A DNA stretch of 30,233 nt from Candidatus Woesearchaeota archaeon (GCA_016784195.1 JADHVE010000006.1:1-30233), one strand, 5' to 3'. Numbered from the stretch's first letter, positions 1 through 8,276 are shown. Notes: generated from the sequence alone by a model not told the origin. Numbers and translations are program-made.

Positions 1-291
1 CCAGTTTACGATAATGATTAAAATCATCAAGAAAAGCATGGCTATTAGTAAAAAGTAGAATCCACTTAACTCTGCTAATAATTTTTCTGCTCCAGCCTGT
101 AGAGGATCCTGAGATAAGTCAATAGCTACGGCTTTATTTGTTATTGTTCTGAAAGTTGTTATTGATATTAAGAAAGCTAGGGCATAAAATGCTAAATCAA
201 AAAAAACTATGAAGAAGATTTTTATATCTATTTTCTTAAAAGAATCTATAAAAATATTATAGCTGTTTTTAAAATAACTTTCTTTTTTCAT
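1..291 (-). CDS. Membrane protein, N-terminal 97 residues (partial)
   Basis: This open frame runs from an ATG at 291 off the left edge with no stop, so only the N-terminus is seen. It starts MKKESYFKNSYNIF, then has a hydrophobic segment at about residues 26-46 (IFFIVFFDLAFYALAFLISI). A polar loop follows, then a second very hydrophobic stretch at about residues 80-97 (FYFLLIAMLFLMILIIIV). It is therefore an integral membrane protein with at least two helices. A TATA-like stretch (TTATTTAAATT on the minus strand, near 315-325) lies about 27 bp before the ATG, consistent with leaderless transcription. I do not recognise the family. Confidence 0.7.
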   Translation of the reverse strand, partial: MKKESYFKNSYNIFIDSFKKIDIKIFFIVFFDLAFYALAFLISITTFRTITNKAVAIDLSQDPLQAGAEKLLAELSGFYFLLIAMLFLMILIIIVNW

Positions 292-674
292 TTATTTGAT
301 GAATTTTAACTTTTAATTTAAATAACTTTTTATTTTGCAGGGTGGAGAAGGTTGTGTTAGGGAAATAGAGAAGGAATGGTGGGAAGTTAAGGTGTAAGAT
401 ATGTAATAACCTAAAAAGAAAGATTAGGATAAAAATAATTTGTAAAAATATAAAACTTGATAAGGAGAATAATTATTATAACTATTATAAGTAACCGTAT
501 GAAGCTATATTCAAAATCTTCTGACTAATAGTCAATTGTGTCCCAAGTAATATTGAGTTTAACACTTAACTGACAAACTTAAGCCTGGTTTTTGTCTACA
601 TTCAATAACAAAAATTTTTAACTACTTTATATTGTTGATAAACATTTATATATCTGCTATCAAATTGTTTGTTT
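292..674. other. Intergenic region with no gene recognised
   Basis: The region lies between two divergent starts. It holds the promoter of the membrane protein at its left end and a TATA-like box at about 640-652 (AACATTTATATATC), placed 27 bp before the microprotein start at 675. A purine-rich patch at about 340-400 stands out from the AT-rich background, but I can assign no function to it. I see no tRNA fold and no open frame with a convincing start. Confidence 0.4.
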
Positions 675-767
675 ATGGCAAAAGAAAAGGGGATTTATTT
701 TGAAGTTTCTGATAAAAAGTATCCTGATTTAGAGTTGCCTGGCTGGCTGCAGGCAAAATCAAAGTGA
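675..767 (+). CDS. Possible 30-aa microprotein
   Basis: An ATG at 675 opens a 30-codon frame (MAKEKGIYFEVSDKKYPDLE, then a short tail with LPGWLQ) ending at the TGA at 765-767. It immediately abuts the convergent stop of the aminopeptidase gene. Support comes from a good TATA-like box 27 bp upstream and a protein-like composition with balanced Lys and Glu. The frame is short, no homologue is recognised and no ribosome binding site is needed if the mRNA is leaderless, so it remains tentative. Confidence 0.4.
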   Translation: MAKEKGIYFEVSDKKYPDLELPGWLQAKSK

Positions 768-1838
768 TTATATATCTAGCAGCTTATCGTCTAGGAGTAT
801 CTTTGGATTTCTGAATACCTGGTCAAGATGGAGTATGGCATATATTGAGCCTCCGAACCAGTAATTTGAGCCAATGCCTATGTGGGCTGTGCCCCTTACT
901 TTGTCGTCAATTATCATTGCTCCTGCAAGCCTTGCTTTGGGGTTTAATCCTATGCCTAATTCACAGATTCTTCTCACAGAGCCAGGGTGTTTTGAGATTG
1001 ATTCTGCCCATTTTAGGGTATTTTCAAGTTCTTTTGCCTCTTTTCCCCCGCTAATTTCGACTATGCTTCCTTCCTTTATTATTAAGGTAATGGGCTCTTT
1101 AATCAATATTGTTCTTTTCTGGTTTCTGGAGCTTGCGTCAATAACAACTTTGCCTTCCACCCTTTTCCCGTTTGGTGGAGAGTATACTTCTCCTGCAGGC
1201 AGGTTTCCTCCGGTGCCATTTTTTATATAACTGCCGTCTGCTGATATGCCTTCAATATTCTTAATGTTGTAGTAAAGGTCTGTTCCTGCGTCTGTTGTGA
1301 TATGGGCTTCTTCTGCTGCATCAAATAGTTTTCTTATTTTTTCATGCTCTAATTGCATTGGCTTGTAGTTGACATCGATTGCTTCTGTTGCTAAGTTGAT
1401 GTTGTGGTTCAACAAGTCTCCTAAGCTCATTGCAGAAACAAATTTATGCTGCCTTTTTTTAACCCATCTTCTGAAGCTTTTTCCAAGCTCGCCAATATTC
1501 CCTAATTTATCTGACATGTTAAGAAAGATAACGTTTCTTTCTTTTAGGTCAGTTAAAGAGTTGATTACGTCTTCATCTGCTGTATCCTTTTTTGACTTGA
1601 CATCCTGCAAAACCAATTTTGCGTTCAGATTGAATTCCTGGGCAGCTAAGTAATAAGCTCCAGATAAGATTGCAGAAGCATTCCTATTTTCAAAACCTTT
1701 GTCTCCTATAATCAATATTCTTTCATTCTGTATGGCCAAGCAAGGCGTGAATATTTTTTTTAGGTAAAAGGAATATTTTTTACATGATTCATAGAAATTG
1801 TTCTGCTTTAACCAGTTTAAAGATTCAACTGTTTCCAT
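768..1838 (-). CDS. M29-family metallo-aminopeptidase (aminopeptidase T-like)
   Basis: The 356-aa protein matches the C-terminal catalytic half of M29 aminopeptidases, which remove N-terminal residues using a two-metal site. The six residues expected to bind metal are all visible: E217 in GNLPAGEVY, E293 in CELGIGLNP, H319 in GTAHIGIG, Y326 seven residues later, and H337 and D339 in HLDQV. The N-terminal half is more diverged and slightly short compared with the roughly 400-aa bacterial enzymes. A TATA-like element (ACTATTAAAATAC, minus strand, about 1858-1870) lies about 26 bp before the ATG. The likely role is cytoplasmic peptide turnover. Substrate preference cannot be read from the sequence. 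Confidence 0.8.
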   Translation of the reverse strand: METVESLNWLKQNNFYESCKKYSFYLKKIFTPCLAIQNERILIIGDKGFENRNASAILSGAYYLAAQEFNLNAKLVLQDVKSKKDTADEDVINSLTDLKERNVIFLNMSDKLGNIGELGKSFRRWVKKRQHKFVSAMSLGDLLNHNINLATEAIDVNYKPMQLEHEKIRKLFDAAEEAHITTDAGTDLYYNIKNIEGISADGSYIKNGTGGNLPAGEVYSPPNGKRVEGKVVIDASSRNQKRTILIKEPITLIIKEGSIVEISGGKEAKELENTLKWAESISKHPGSVRRICELGIGLNPKARLAGAMIIDDKVRGTAHIGIGSNYWFGGSIYAILHLDQVFRNPKILLDDKLLDI

Positions 1839-2039
1839 TGAAAGAATGGTTTTATCTGTATTTTAATAGTTTTTGATTATTCGGCCCTACAGAAACCCAA
1901 TCCCTAAAAAAGTATAAGATTCCCGTTTATTTAGAGGAAGATTTCTGCAAAGTCTATGCTTTTATAATCAGGTCATTTTTCTCTGATTCTAACTATAACC
2001 TTACTATTTGAAAAAAAAGCTTGATTTAGAGATTTGTAT

Positions 2040-2066
2040 ACTAGTATATATAAAAATTTATAAATA
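2040..2066 (+). promoter_or_regulatory. Archaeal promoter of the exported protein gene
   Basis: ACTAGTATATATAAAAATTT forms a strong TATA box centred about 40 bp before the ATG at 2090, giving a short leader of roughly 10-15 nt that contains TTACCTTAAG. Assignment rests on position and composition only. Confidence 0.5.
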
Positions 2067-2089
2067 AGTAAAAAAATTATTACCTTAAG

Positions 2090-3583
2090 ATGAAAAAAGG
2101 TACATTGATCATAATCTTTTTCTTAATTCTGCCTGTTATAGCTGCTGAAATAAGCATAAAGCAGAATAATGGCAATTACAACTTAGGTGATAAGATTTCT
2201 GTTTCCGCATCTGTAATTGAAGATGAAGATGTAACTGGCTTTTTTAAAGTCAGTTTAGAATGCACTAACTACGCCATGCAGTATTTTGTAACTCCAATAA
2301 GCCTGGAAAAGAATTTCAGGACAAATATTAATGTTCCCGATTTAACAGCAACAAAAGATATGCTGGGCAGCTGCAGTATAGAAGCTGATTTAGAAGGAAA
2401 TGACGGAACTGTTGATGTAGAACATACCCTCGGCTTCAGGGTTAAAAAAGAGCTGAATGTCAGCTGTGAATCTTCTGAAGCAATTCCAGGTAAAGATATA
2501 AAGATTTCCTGCATTGCAAAAAAGATCTCTCTTGATCCAGTCCAGGCAGGAACAGCCAATCTGAATTATGATGGTAATGAATTTACAACAAATGTAGAAG
2601 ACGGGATTTTTGATTTTGATGTTTTTATTAAAAACGATGCTCCTGCAGGTGCAAAAGAAATCACTATCCAGGTTGATGACAATCAAGGTAATTATGGTAA
2701 TTTAATCTTTAATGCCTATGTGGAGGCAATTCCTACAAAATTAGAAATCGAAGTTAATAAAGAATCATTTAAGCCAGGAGAAACATTAGAGATAAAGCCT
2801 GTGCTGTATGATCATGTCCATGGTTTAATTGATGCAGAGGTAAACCTTGAATTTACAGATATTGATGATAAACAGCTCATTTCAAAGGATATCCAAAGCG
2901 GTGAAACTGCAAGTTATGTTTTTAACAGCTTTGCTATCCCAGGAGATTATAAAGTCAAAGCTAAGTCTGAAGGATTAACAGCAGAAAGAACAATAAAAAT
3001 AGAGAGCTTAATCAAAATGAAGATGACTTATGCTAATGAAAAGGTATTGATAAAAAACATAGGCAATACCTTCTATGATGATAAAACCACAATCATTCTT
3101 GAAGATGAGGGAGGCAAAAAATATCTGATTGAGAAAAATATAAATCTTGCTCCGGGACAGGAAAAAGAGATTGATTTGTCCAAAGAAGTGCCTTATGGCA
3201 ATTATGATGTTGTTCTTCCTGAAGAGTCTATTAGCGCTGAAACAGCCAGTGATAATCAAGCAACTAATGTTATAGAAAACGTCGAGATACGTGACAACAG
3301 GCCAGTCTACAAAAAAGCAGGAGAAGGAGTTAAAGGGGGCATGGGCATGATATCTGGCGCAGCTATAGGCGCTGTGGGATTTGCATCTGCAAAGCCTCTA
3401 TTTGCAAGCGTAATCCTTGTTGTAATAATTTTGGTTATAGTCTTATTTTACAGCCGGGACTTCATCAAAAGTAGGGTTGGCCAAGTAAAGGTAAAAGTTG
3501 ACAAGAAAGAAGGCATTCACCTGGAAAAGAAAGACGGTGATACTGAAGGATTGTTTAAGGACTTTAAATATGGCAAAGGATAA
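2090..3583 (+). CDS. Exported, C-terminally membrane-anchored Ig-like protein
   Basis: The 497-aa protein begins with a signal peptide (MKKGTLIIIFFLILPVIAAE, residues 1-20). About 400 residues rich in short beta strands follow, with repeated tracts such as KFKPGETLEI-type strands (KESFKPGETLEIKPVL) typical of Ig-like or CARDB modules. A single transmembrane helix at about 438-454 (FASVILVVIILVIVLFY) precedes a 43-residue Lys/Asp-rich cytoplasmic tail. The topology is type I: large domain outside, short tail inside. The next gene overlaps its last 14 bases, so the two are likely co-translated. I recognise no enzymatic motif. A role as a surface or adhesion protein, or as a partner of the next genes, is inference. 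Confidence 0.65.
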   Translation: MKKGTLIIIFFLILPVIAAEISIKQNNGNYNLGDKISVSASVIEDEDVTGFFKVSLECTNYAMQYFVTPISLEKNFRTNINVPDLTATKDMLGSCSIEADLEGNDGTVDVEHTLGFRVKKELNVSCESSEAIPGKDIKISCIAKKISLDPVQAGTANLNYDGNEFTTNVEDGIFDFDVFIKNDAPAGAKEITIQVDDNQGNYGNLIFNAYVEAIPTKLEIEVNKESFKPGETLEIKPVLYDHVHGLIDAEVNLEFTDIDDKQLISKDIQSGETASYVFNSFAIPGDYKVKAKSEGLTAERTIKIESLIKMKMTYANEKVLIKNIGNTFYDDKTTIILEDEGGKKYLIEKNINLAPGQEKEIDLSKEVPYGNYDVVLPEESISAETASDNQATNVIENVEIRDNRPVYKKAGEGVKGGMGMISGAAIGAVGFASAKPLFASVILVVIILVIVLFYSRDFIKSRVGQVKVKVDKKEGIHLEKKDGDTEGLFKDFKYGKG

Positions 3584-3974
3584 TATAAAAATAATAAGCA
3601 TAGAGTTTAAGAAAATAAAGATAAATAAATTTTTGCCTAAAGAAAAAACAGTTGAGTTCTCTATATTCTTCAATGACAGTGATGATAAGGAAATCTCAAG
3701 GAGTATTAACTTGGGTAATATTGAAGGCATTGCAGAGAACATAGTAGATGATATAGTCAATATGGAGAAGAACATCAACAAAGAGTTTGATGGTGAGGCT
3801 TTGATTGATAATCCCTCAAATGTCTTTGTTAAAAACAAAGAAGAATTATTGCCTAAAATAACTAATTTTCTTAAGAAGGTCTCTGAAAATATTGAACAGG
3901 TTAAAGCCTGCAAGACTTCAAACGGCTATCTGGATTTAGTCGGCAAGGTTAACAGGATGAGCCTGGAGTTTTGA
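3570..3974 (+). CDS. Small cytoplasmic protein of unknown function
   Basis: I place the start at the ATG at 3570 (MAKDNIKIISIEFKKIKI), giving 134 aa. The in-frame alternative further upstream would run deep inside the preceding gene and has an unlikely basic leader. The protein has an alternating strand region, an Asp-rich turn (FFNDSDDKE) and two helical segments in its second half, with no signal peptide or membrane helix. The 14-base overlap with the exported protein gene suggests translational coupling and a shared role, perhaps at the cytoplasmic tail of that protein. No family is recognised. Confidence 0.55.
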   Translation: MAKDNIKIISIEFKKIKINKFLPKEKTVEFSIFFNDSDDKEISRSINLGNIEGIAENIVDDIVNMEKNINKEFDGEALIDNPSNVFVKNKEELLPKITNFLKKVSENIEQVKACKTSNGYLDLVGKVNRMSLEF

Positions 3975-4031
3975 ATTCTTTTTTCAACTTATTTTTTAAC
4001 ACCAGGTATAATTTGATTCATTAATAAAAAC

Positions 4032-4071
4032 ATTTAAATATATAAACATATTTAAATATATAAATATGTTT
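4032..4071 (+). promoter_or_regulatory. arsR-family gene promoter and palindromic operator
   Basis: TTTAAATATATAAA at 4033-4046 is a good TATA box 26 bp before the ATG at 4066. A perfect 11-bp inverted repeat, AAACATATTTA at 4044-4054 and TAAATATGTTT at 4061-4071 with a 6-bp spacer, spans the expected transcription start and the start codon. A 15-bp direct repeat (ATTTAAATATATAAA) also occurs at 4032-4046 and 4050-4064. An operator here would let the encoded ArsR-type repressor block its own leaderless transcription. Confidence 0.55.
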
Positions 4072-4332
4072 TTAGTGGATAAATTTAAAGCTTTAGCCGA
4101 CGAAACAAGAATTAAGATAGTTAAATCGCTTTTCTCTGGAAAAAAAACAGTTTCTGAGATTGTTCCATCAACAGAAAAGTCCCAACCAAATGTTTCTATT
4201 GCCCTCAAGCAATTACTTCATGCAGGCATTATTGCCAGGGAAAAGAAAGGCAAATTCGTACATTACAGCCTAAAAGATCCTGAAAAGATCAAACAGATTA
4301 TCCGGTTAGTTGGTGGTGATGATGGCATTTGA
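4066..4332 (+). CDS. ArsR-family winged-helix transcription regulator
   Basis: The 88-aa protein has the full small ArsR fold: LADETRIKIVKSLF near the N-terminus, a recognition helix region SQPNVSIALKQLLHAGII, and a wing (REKKGKFVHYSL). No Cys or His cluster of the metal-sensing type is seen, so the signal may not be a metal. The palindrome across its own start suggests autoregulation. Its 3' end overlaps the next gene, so it probably controls the membrane coiled-coil protein with which it is co-transcribed. Confidence 0.85.
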   Translation: MFLVDKFKALADETRIKIVKSLFSGKKTVSEIVPSTEKSQPNVSIALKQLLHAGIIAREKKGKFVHYSLKDPEKIKQIIRLVGGDDGI

Positions 4333-5725
4333 AATTTTAGGCTTAGAACTGGATATTATAGGCATCACAGTATTCATAGCTGTTTCAGGAGCAGTTATCT
4401 ACTTTGCAAGGCAGTTAAAGCATAAAAAACCCGATGCAGATTCAAAAGAGCGAAAAAGCGCAGTAAAAAAGATTTCAGCAGCAGAAAAAGCAGCAATAAA
4501 ACAGCAGAAAAAGCAGATAAAGATTGAAAAGGAATTAGTGAAAGAAGAGGTTAAGATTTTAGAAGTTGAGAGTGAATTAGGAAAAGCAACTAAAGACATG
4601 ATCAATATCGGAGAAGTAAGCAAAAAAGAGGAAGAGGAATTAGACAATAGGATTAAAAGTATAATCAACACGATAAGGGTGCAGCTGTCAAAACTAAAGT
4701 ACCAACAAAGCTTCAATGTTGTTGAAAAGAAATATCTGATAGGGCTGGTTAGATTACTCCTAAACCAATTGATGCACAGGATTAAAAAACAAAAAGAAGA
4801 TGAAGGAGCCACTAGAAACATATCTAAAATTATAGATTTTGTTATCAGAAGTGTAGAACATATTTCTAAGGAGATGTATTCTCAAGAAGTTAAGGTTTTT
4901 GATGTTGAGAGCGATTTAGAAACCTTAAAATTTTATGAAACTGAAAAATTACAAGAACTATCTCCGGAAAATTCAGCAATATTGAAAAAAATAAACAGCA
5001 GATTAGAATATATGAAATTCAAGATAAAAAGCAATATAGCCGCATTAAAATTTATTACGACTACCTTGAAGGATAAAGAAAGGATAGTTTCTGAAGATTT
5101 TAACAACCTGAAAGAATTTGATAAAAAATTCCATGCTGCTTTGGATCGAGCTTTTAACAATATAGAAAAATTTTCAATATCTTTGAGAGAGAAGCCAATG
5201 ACAACAGAAGAAACTATAAATGGAGCTGCCCTAGCAATTAGATATGCTTATAATGAAATGATACAACTCACAGATTCTTCAATCAAAAAAAATGTTTTGT
5301 TAATGGAGTTTATTCCACATACAGTTCCACTCCAAAAACAGATATTATTTATCCTTGATAAAGGACTGGAAATCGAGAAAACTCATATTTATTTAGTTAA
5401 GTTATTTGAGGCTTTAAATGAAACAGTAAGGAGGATAAGCCTAACTGGTAAAAATGAGATAATTAACCTATTCATGGATATACAAAGAGAAAAAATAAAA
5501 GAATTCAAAATTAAAGAGATACAAGAAGAAAAAGATAAGATTACATTGAAAATTAAAGAGAAGATTCAAACCAGTATAGTGAATATAGAGCGGATATCTA
5601 ACTTAAATCGTGCATATCTGCCAAAATTAAATGAAAAAAAAGCTGGATTAATATATGAGGGGAAGAGGATTATTAACTTCTTATCTAAAATTAATAAAGA
5701 ATTTAGGGCAAGAGAAAAAAGATAG
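4319..5725 (+). CDS. Membrane-anchored long helical/coiled-coil protein
   Basis: A roughly 468-aa protein with one N-terminal transmembrane helix (about residues 8-26, IIGITVFIAVSGAVIYFARQ). A Lys/Glu-rich coiled coil to about residue 110 and several hundred residues of predicted helix follow. ATG codons at 4319 and 4322 are both plausible starts next to the GGTGGTGAT stretch. Either overlaps the arsR end by about 11-14 bases, so the pair is probably translationally coupled. The large domain is predicted cytoplasmic. I find no catalytic motif and recognise no family. The coiled coil suggests self-assembly, and the next gene, an SPFH protein, is an obvious candidate partner. Confidence 0.6.
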   Translation: MMAFEILGLELDIIGITVFIAVSGAVIYFARQLKHKKPDADSKERKSAVKKISAAEKAAIKQQKKQIKIEKELVKEEVKILEVESELGKATKDMINIGEVSKKEEEELDNRIKSIINTIRVQLSKLKYQQSFNVVEKKYLIGLVRLLLNQLMHRIKKQKEDEGATRNISKIIDFVIRSVEHISKEMYSQEVKVFDVESDLETLKFYETEKLQELSPENSAILKKINSRLEYMKFKIKSNIAALKFITTTLKDKERIVSEDFNNLKEFDKKFHAALDRAFNNIEKFSISLREKPMTTEETINGAALAIRYAYNEMIQLTDSSIKKNVLLMEFIPHTVPLQKQILFILDKGLEIEKTHIYLVKLFEALNETVRRISLTGKNEIINLFMDIQREKIKEFKIKEIQEEKDKITLKIKEKIQTSIVNIERISNLNRAYLPKLNEKKAGLIYEGKRIINFLSKINKEFRAREKR

Positions 5726-5844
5726 AAAAAATATGTTCCAAACTTAACCATACTGATAAATTCTGCGTTAATTTTAATTGTTTTTTGGAATGTATCGTAA
5801 AAAATATTTGTTTAGTAATATTTTACTTTTATTAAGTAGTAACC

Positions 5845-5887
5845 AGAAAGATTTATATATTAGGTAATCTTTCTAAAAACTACCTAA
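5845..5887 (+). promoter_or_regulatory. Promoter with inverted repeats upstream of the SPFH gene
   Basis: A TATA-like stretch (TTTATATATTA, 5852-5862) sits about 30 bp before the ATG at 5889. It is bracketed by a perfect 9-bp inverted repeat, AGAAAGATT at 5845-5853 and AATCTTTCT at 5866-5874. A second pair, TTAGGTA at 5860-5866 and TACCTAA at 5881-5887, overlaps it. This arrangement resembles repressor operators that cover the TATA box and transcription start. Confidence 0.45.
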
Positions 5888-5888
5888 C

Positions 5889-7496
5889 ATGGTAGATAAT
5901 CAAACAATAGACACAGTTTTGGACGAGATGGAGGAAGAAATTAAGGAGTATGAGAAGACTCCTTCTACTTCTGGATTTAATCCTAGCTCTAACCCGGCAA
6001 CCAGAATAGACACTCCCTGGCTGAAAGACCGGGAGGAAAAGATAAACGCAAATTTTCCACAGATGGTATTCTATGACTGGGAGGGGCAAATAATTAAAAA
6101 AAAAAGTGGAGATCCTAAAAGCGATAAGAAACCATATCATTTTCCTTATCTTTTCAAGATAGAAAGAGGCACTGCAGTTTTAACTGAAAGACTTGGTGAT
6201 CTTTCAAGTTACGGATTATTAAGACACAGAACCAGATGGATGGATCTGGTAAAACTAAAGACTGAACTAAAGAATGGAAAGAAGATTTATTTCTTTGAGG
6301 GTGGCCATATTGGTAAGGTAAGAATAGATAGTGAATATTGGAATAAGAAAGAAGAATATTTGCTGCGAGATGTAATTCGTACAATCGAGAATCTTGGATA
6401 CCAATTTACCCCCCAACCTAAACCCCAAAAAGGTAGTTTACCTCTAGAATCCTACTCAAATGCCCAGTTCTCCCCACGGGATGACCCATCAGATAGTACT
6501 TCAAAACCACTTACAGCTGACAGGAGCACAGTTAAGATTGATAATCTTGACTATAAAATCAGTAAAAAAAGACTAAAGGATAACAATAACTCAGAAAATT
6601 CCACCGAAGAAAATCCCCCAGAAAATGAAAGGCTGGTTATCAACGAAATTGTTGATTTGATTGGATATAGTTTAAATTCAACATACAAAGTAAGAAGGGC
6701 TGGCCTACATATAGGATGGGGAAAATGGATTGACAAAAAAATAATGGTTAACACTCAAGCAGTAGGTTATGATGTAGTATTCACTGATATGTACACAAGA
6801 GATGGAGTAAAAGTAAACGCAGATACTAGATTTACACTCCAGGTAAGGAACAATCCTGAAGACCTTTACAGGTTTGCTGTTAAAACAAAGGAAGTTGAAA
6901 AACAGCTGCAACAAACAATTTTTGGTTTTGTAAAAGAATATACTTCAAGCTTAACCTCTGACCAGATAGTTGACTCAAAGAAAGAATATATGTCTGAACA
7001 ATCAAGTACTAAAAAGATAGCAAAAGAAAATATGGCAGCACGAGATATTTTGAGCATTATCAGGAAAGATTTTGCAGCATACATGGTGCAGTGGGGTTTC
7101 GAGCTCACAAGTGCAATAGTCCAAGATTATGAACTCCCTTATGACATAGAAAACGCATTTAAAGAAACTGAGGCAAACAGGAGATTAGTCAAATCAGGGT
7201 TGTATGAAGGGGAGAGGCAGAGTTCAAAAATTGAGGAGATTGCAAGAGGTGAATCATCCAGAGTTGTGATGCTAGGTGAAGCAGGAGCTAAAGCACTTAA
7301 AAAAAAGGCAGAAGCCTATCAGCAACCAGGTGGACAAGAAGTCTATAAATTAGATACTGCAAAAGAAGTAGCTAGCAAGGTAAATAATATGAATGTTGTT
7401 TCTTCAGGTTCATTTGTAGATGACTTAGTAAACGGTGTAGTAGAAGGTGCAAAAAAAGTGCAGGATCAAAAAATAGTAAATAGGATAATTCGCTAG
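5889..7496 (+). CDS. Soluble SPFH/Band-7 domain protein with a split domain
   Basis: The 535-aa protein has an SPFH core at about residues 285-420: GYDVVFTDMYTRDGVKVNAD, then FTLQVRNNPEDLY and a helical tract with SSLTSDQI. A helical tail typical of prohibitin/stomatin relatives follows (ENAFKETEANRR, then an Ala/Gly/Lys-rich helix). An earlier stretch at about 88-125 (IERGTAVLTERLGDLSSYGL) resembles the usual first strands of the domain, so the SPFH fold seems split by a 130-residue low-complexity insert. Unlike classical members there is no N-terminal membrane helix, and the first 45 residues look disordered and acidic. SPFH proteins form rings on membranes and organise proteases or channels. 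Here membrane recruitment might come from the upstream anchored coiled-coil protein, which is inference. Confidence 0.7.
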   Translation: MVDNQTIDTVLDEMEEEIKEYEKTPSTSGFNPSSNPATRIDTPWLKDREEKINANFPQMVFYDWEGQIIKKKSGDPKSDKKPYHFPYLFKIERGTAVLTERLGDLSSYGLLRHRTRWMDLVKLKTELKNGKKIYFFEGGHIGKVRIDSEYWNKKEEYLLRDVIRTIENLGYQFTPQPKPQKGSLPLESYSNAQFSPRDDPSDSTSKPLTADRSTVKIDNLDYKISKKRLKDNNNSENSTEENPPENERLVINEIVDLIGYSLNSTYKVRRAGLHIGWGKWIDKKIMVNTQAVGYDVVFTDMYTRDGVKVNADTRFTLQVRNNPEDLYRFAVKTKEVEKQLQQTIFGFVKEYTSSLTSDQIVDSKKEYMSEQSSTKKIAKENMAARDILSIIRKDFAAYMVQWGFELTSAIVQDYELPYDIENAFKETEANRRLVKSGLYEGERQSSKIEEIARGESSRVVMLGEAGAKALKKKAEAYQQPGGQEVYKLDTAKEVASKVNNMNVVSSGSFVDDLVNGVVEGAKKVQDQKIVNRIIR

Positions 7497-7580
7497 TTCT
7501 TAAACAATAAAATAAATAAGAAAAAATTTTCTCAATCAACTGCTGGATTATATAAGATAAAAAAAATAAAAAAGTTTTAT

Positions 7581-8168
7581 TTACTTCCTCAACAGATCCC
7601 TTCTTCGTTTCCAGTTAGCAGTTCTGCTTGGCCTTAATTTTTCAGCGCCTTTTCCTTTCTTTCTCAACCCTCTGCTTTTCCTTCCTGCAGATGTCAATCC
7701 GCGCTCTGCTCTTCCTTTCTTCTCCGAAATCCAGGCAATGTTTTTATCTGCTAGTATTTGAGGATGTTTTCTATCTACTAAAATAACCTCATACCAGTAA
7801 TGCAATCCATCTTTTCCAACATAGTAAGAGTTAAGTGCTTCACAATTAACATATCTCTTTGATGCTCTTTCTTCTGCAACCCACTGGTAATTTTTGTCTA
7901 CTATCTTCCTTCTTCCAAAATGCTTGCTTCTTCTACCTGCTCGTATTTGTGGCCTTTGTCTTCCGCCTCTTGAGACACGCTGCCTTACTACAACAAAACC
8001 TGGCTTTGCCTTATAGCCAAGAGAACGAGCTTTATCAAGCCTTGTCGGCCTTTCTATCCTCAGAGTTACTGGTTCTTTTCTCCACTGAATAAGCCTTTGA
8101 GACCAAATTTCACCTAAATTTTCCTTTGGTTTCTTCCATAGATTCTTTATATACTTGTACATACCCAT
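7581..8168 (-). CDS. rpl15e: Large-subunit ribosomal protein eL15 (L15e)
   Basis: The 195-aa protein is colinear with archaeal and eukaryotic L15e. It starts MGMYKYIKNLWKKP, has the RPTRLDKARSLGYKAKPG region, an Arg/Gly-rich RVSRGGRQRPQIRAGRRSKH tract and the conserved end GLTSAGRKSRGLRKKGKG followed by a basic tail. It binds 23S rRNA in the large subunit. The start is fixed by GGAGG (minus strand, 8177-8181) eight bases before the ATG. A TATA box (ACTTTATAAATATCC, minus strand, about 8252-8266) sits well upstream, leaving a leader of roughly 70 nt that can form two hairpins. The gene appears to be monocistronic. Confidence 0.97.
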   Translation of the reverse strand: MGMYKYIKNLWKKPKENLGEIWSQRLIQWRKEPVTLRIERPTRLDKARSLGYKAKPGFVVVRQRVSRGGRQRPQIRAGRRSKHFGRRKIVDKNYQWVAEERASKRYVNCEALNSYYVGKDGLHYWYEVILVDRKHPQILADKNIAWISEKKGRAERGLTSAGRKSRGLRKKGKGAEKLRPSRTANWKRRRDLLRK

Positions 8169-8189
8169 CTTGTTAGCCTCCGTTATTAT

Positions 8190-8227
8190 AAATGCAAAAG
8201 CATTTTTTATTCAGGCAAGCAACTGCC
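8190..8227 (-). promoter_or_regulatory. Structured 5' leader of the eL15 gene
   Basis: Two short stems lie in the leader between the TATA box and GGAGG: AAATGC/GCATTT with a 4-nt loop at 8190-8205, and GGCA/TGCC with a 6-nt loop at 8214-8227. They could support feedback control by the ribosomal protein, but each stem is short. Confidence 0.3.
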
Positions 8228-8276
8228 CACATCTATAGTACAGGGTTTTTGGGATATTTATAAAGTTAACTGTAAA

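Noticed and set aside
500..600. Possible C/D box small RNA in the left intergenic region
   Set aside because: CTGA boxes are present at two places, but no acceptable C box (RTGATGA) is found at the right spacing.
7859..8092. Plus-strand frame inside the eL15 gene
   Set aside because: It lies wholly within a clearly conserved ribosomal protein gene on the other strand and has no start signals.
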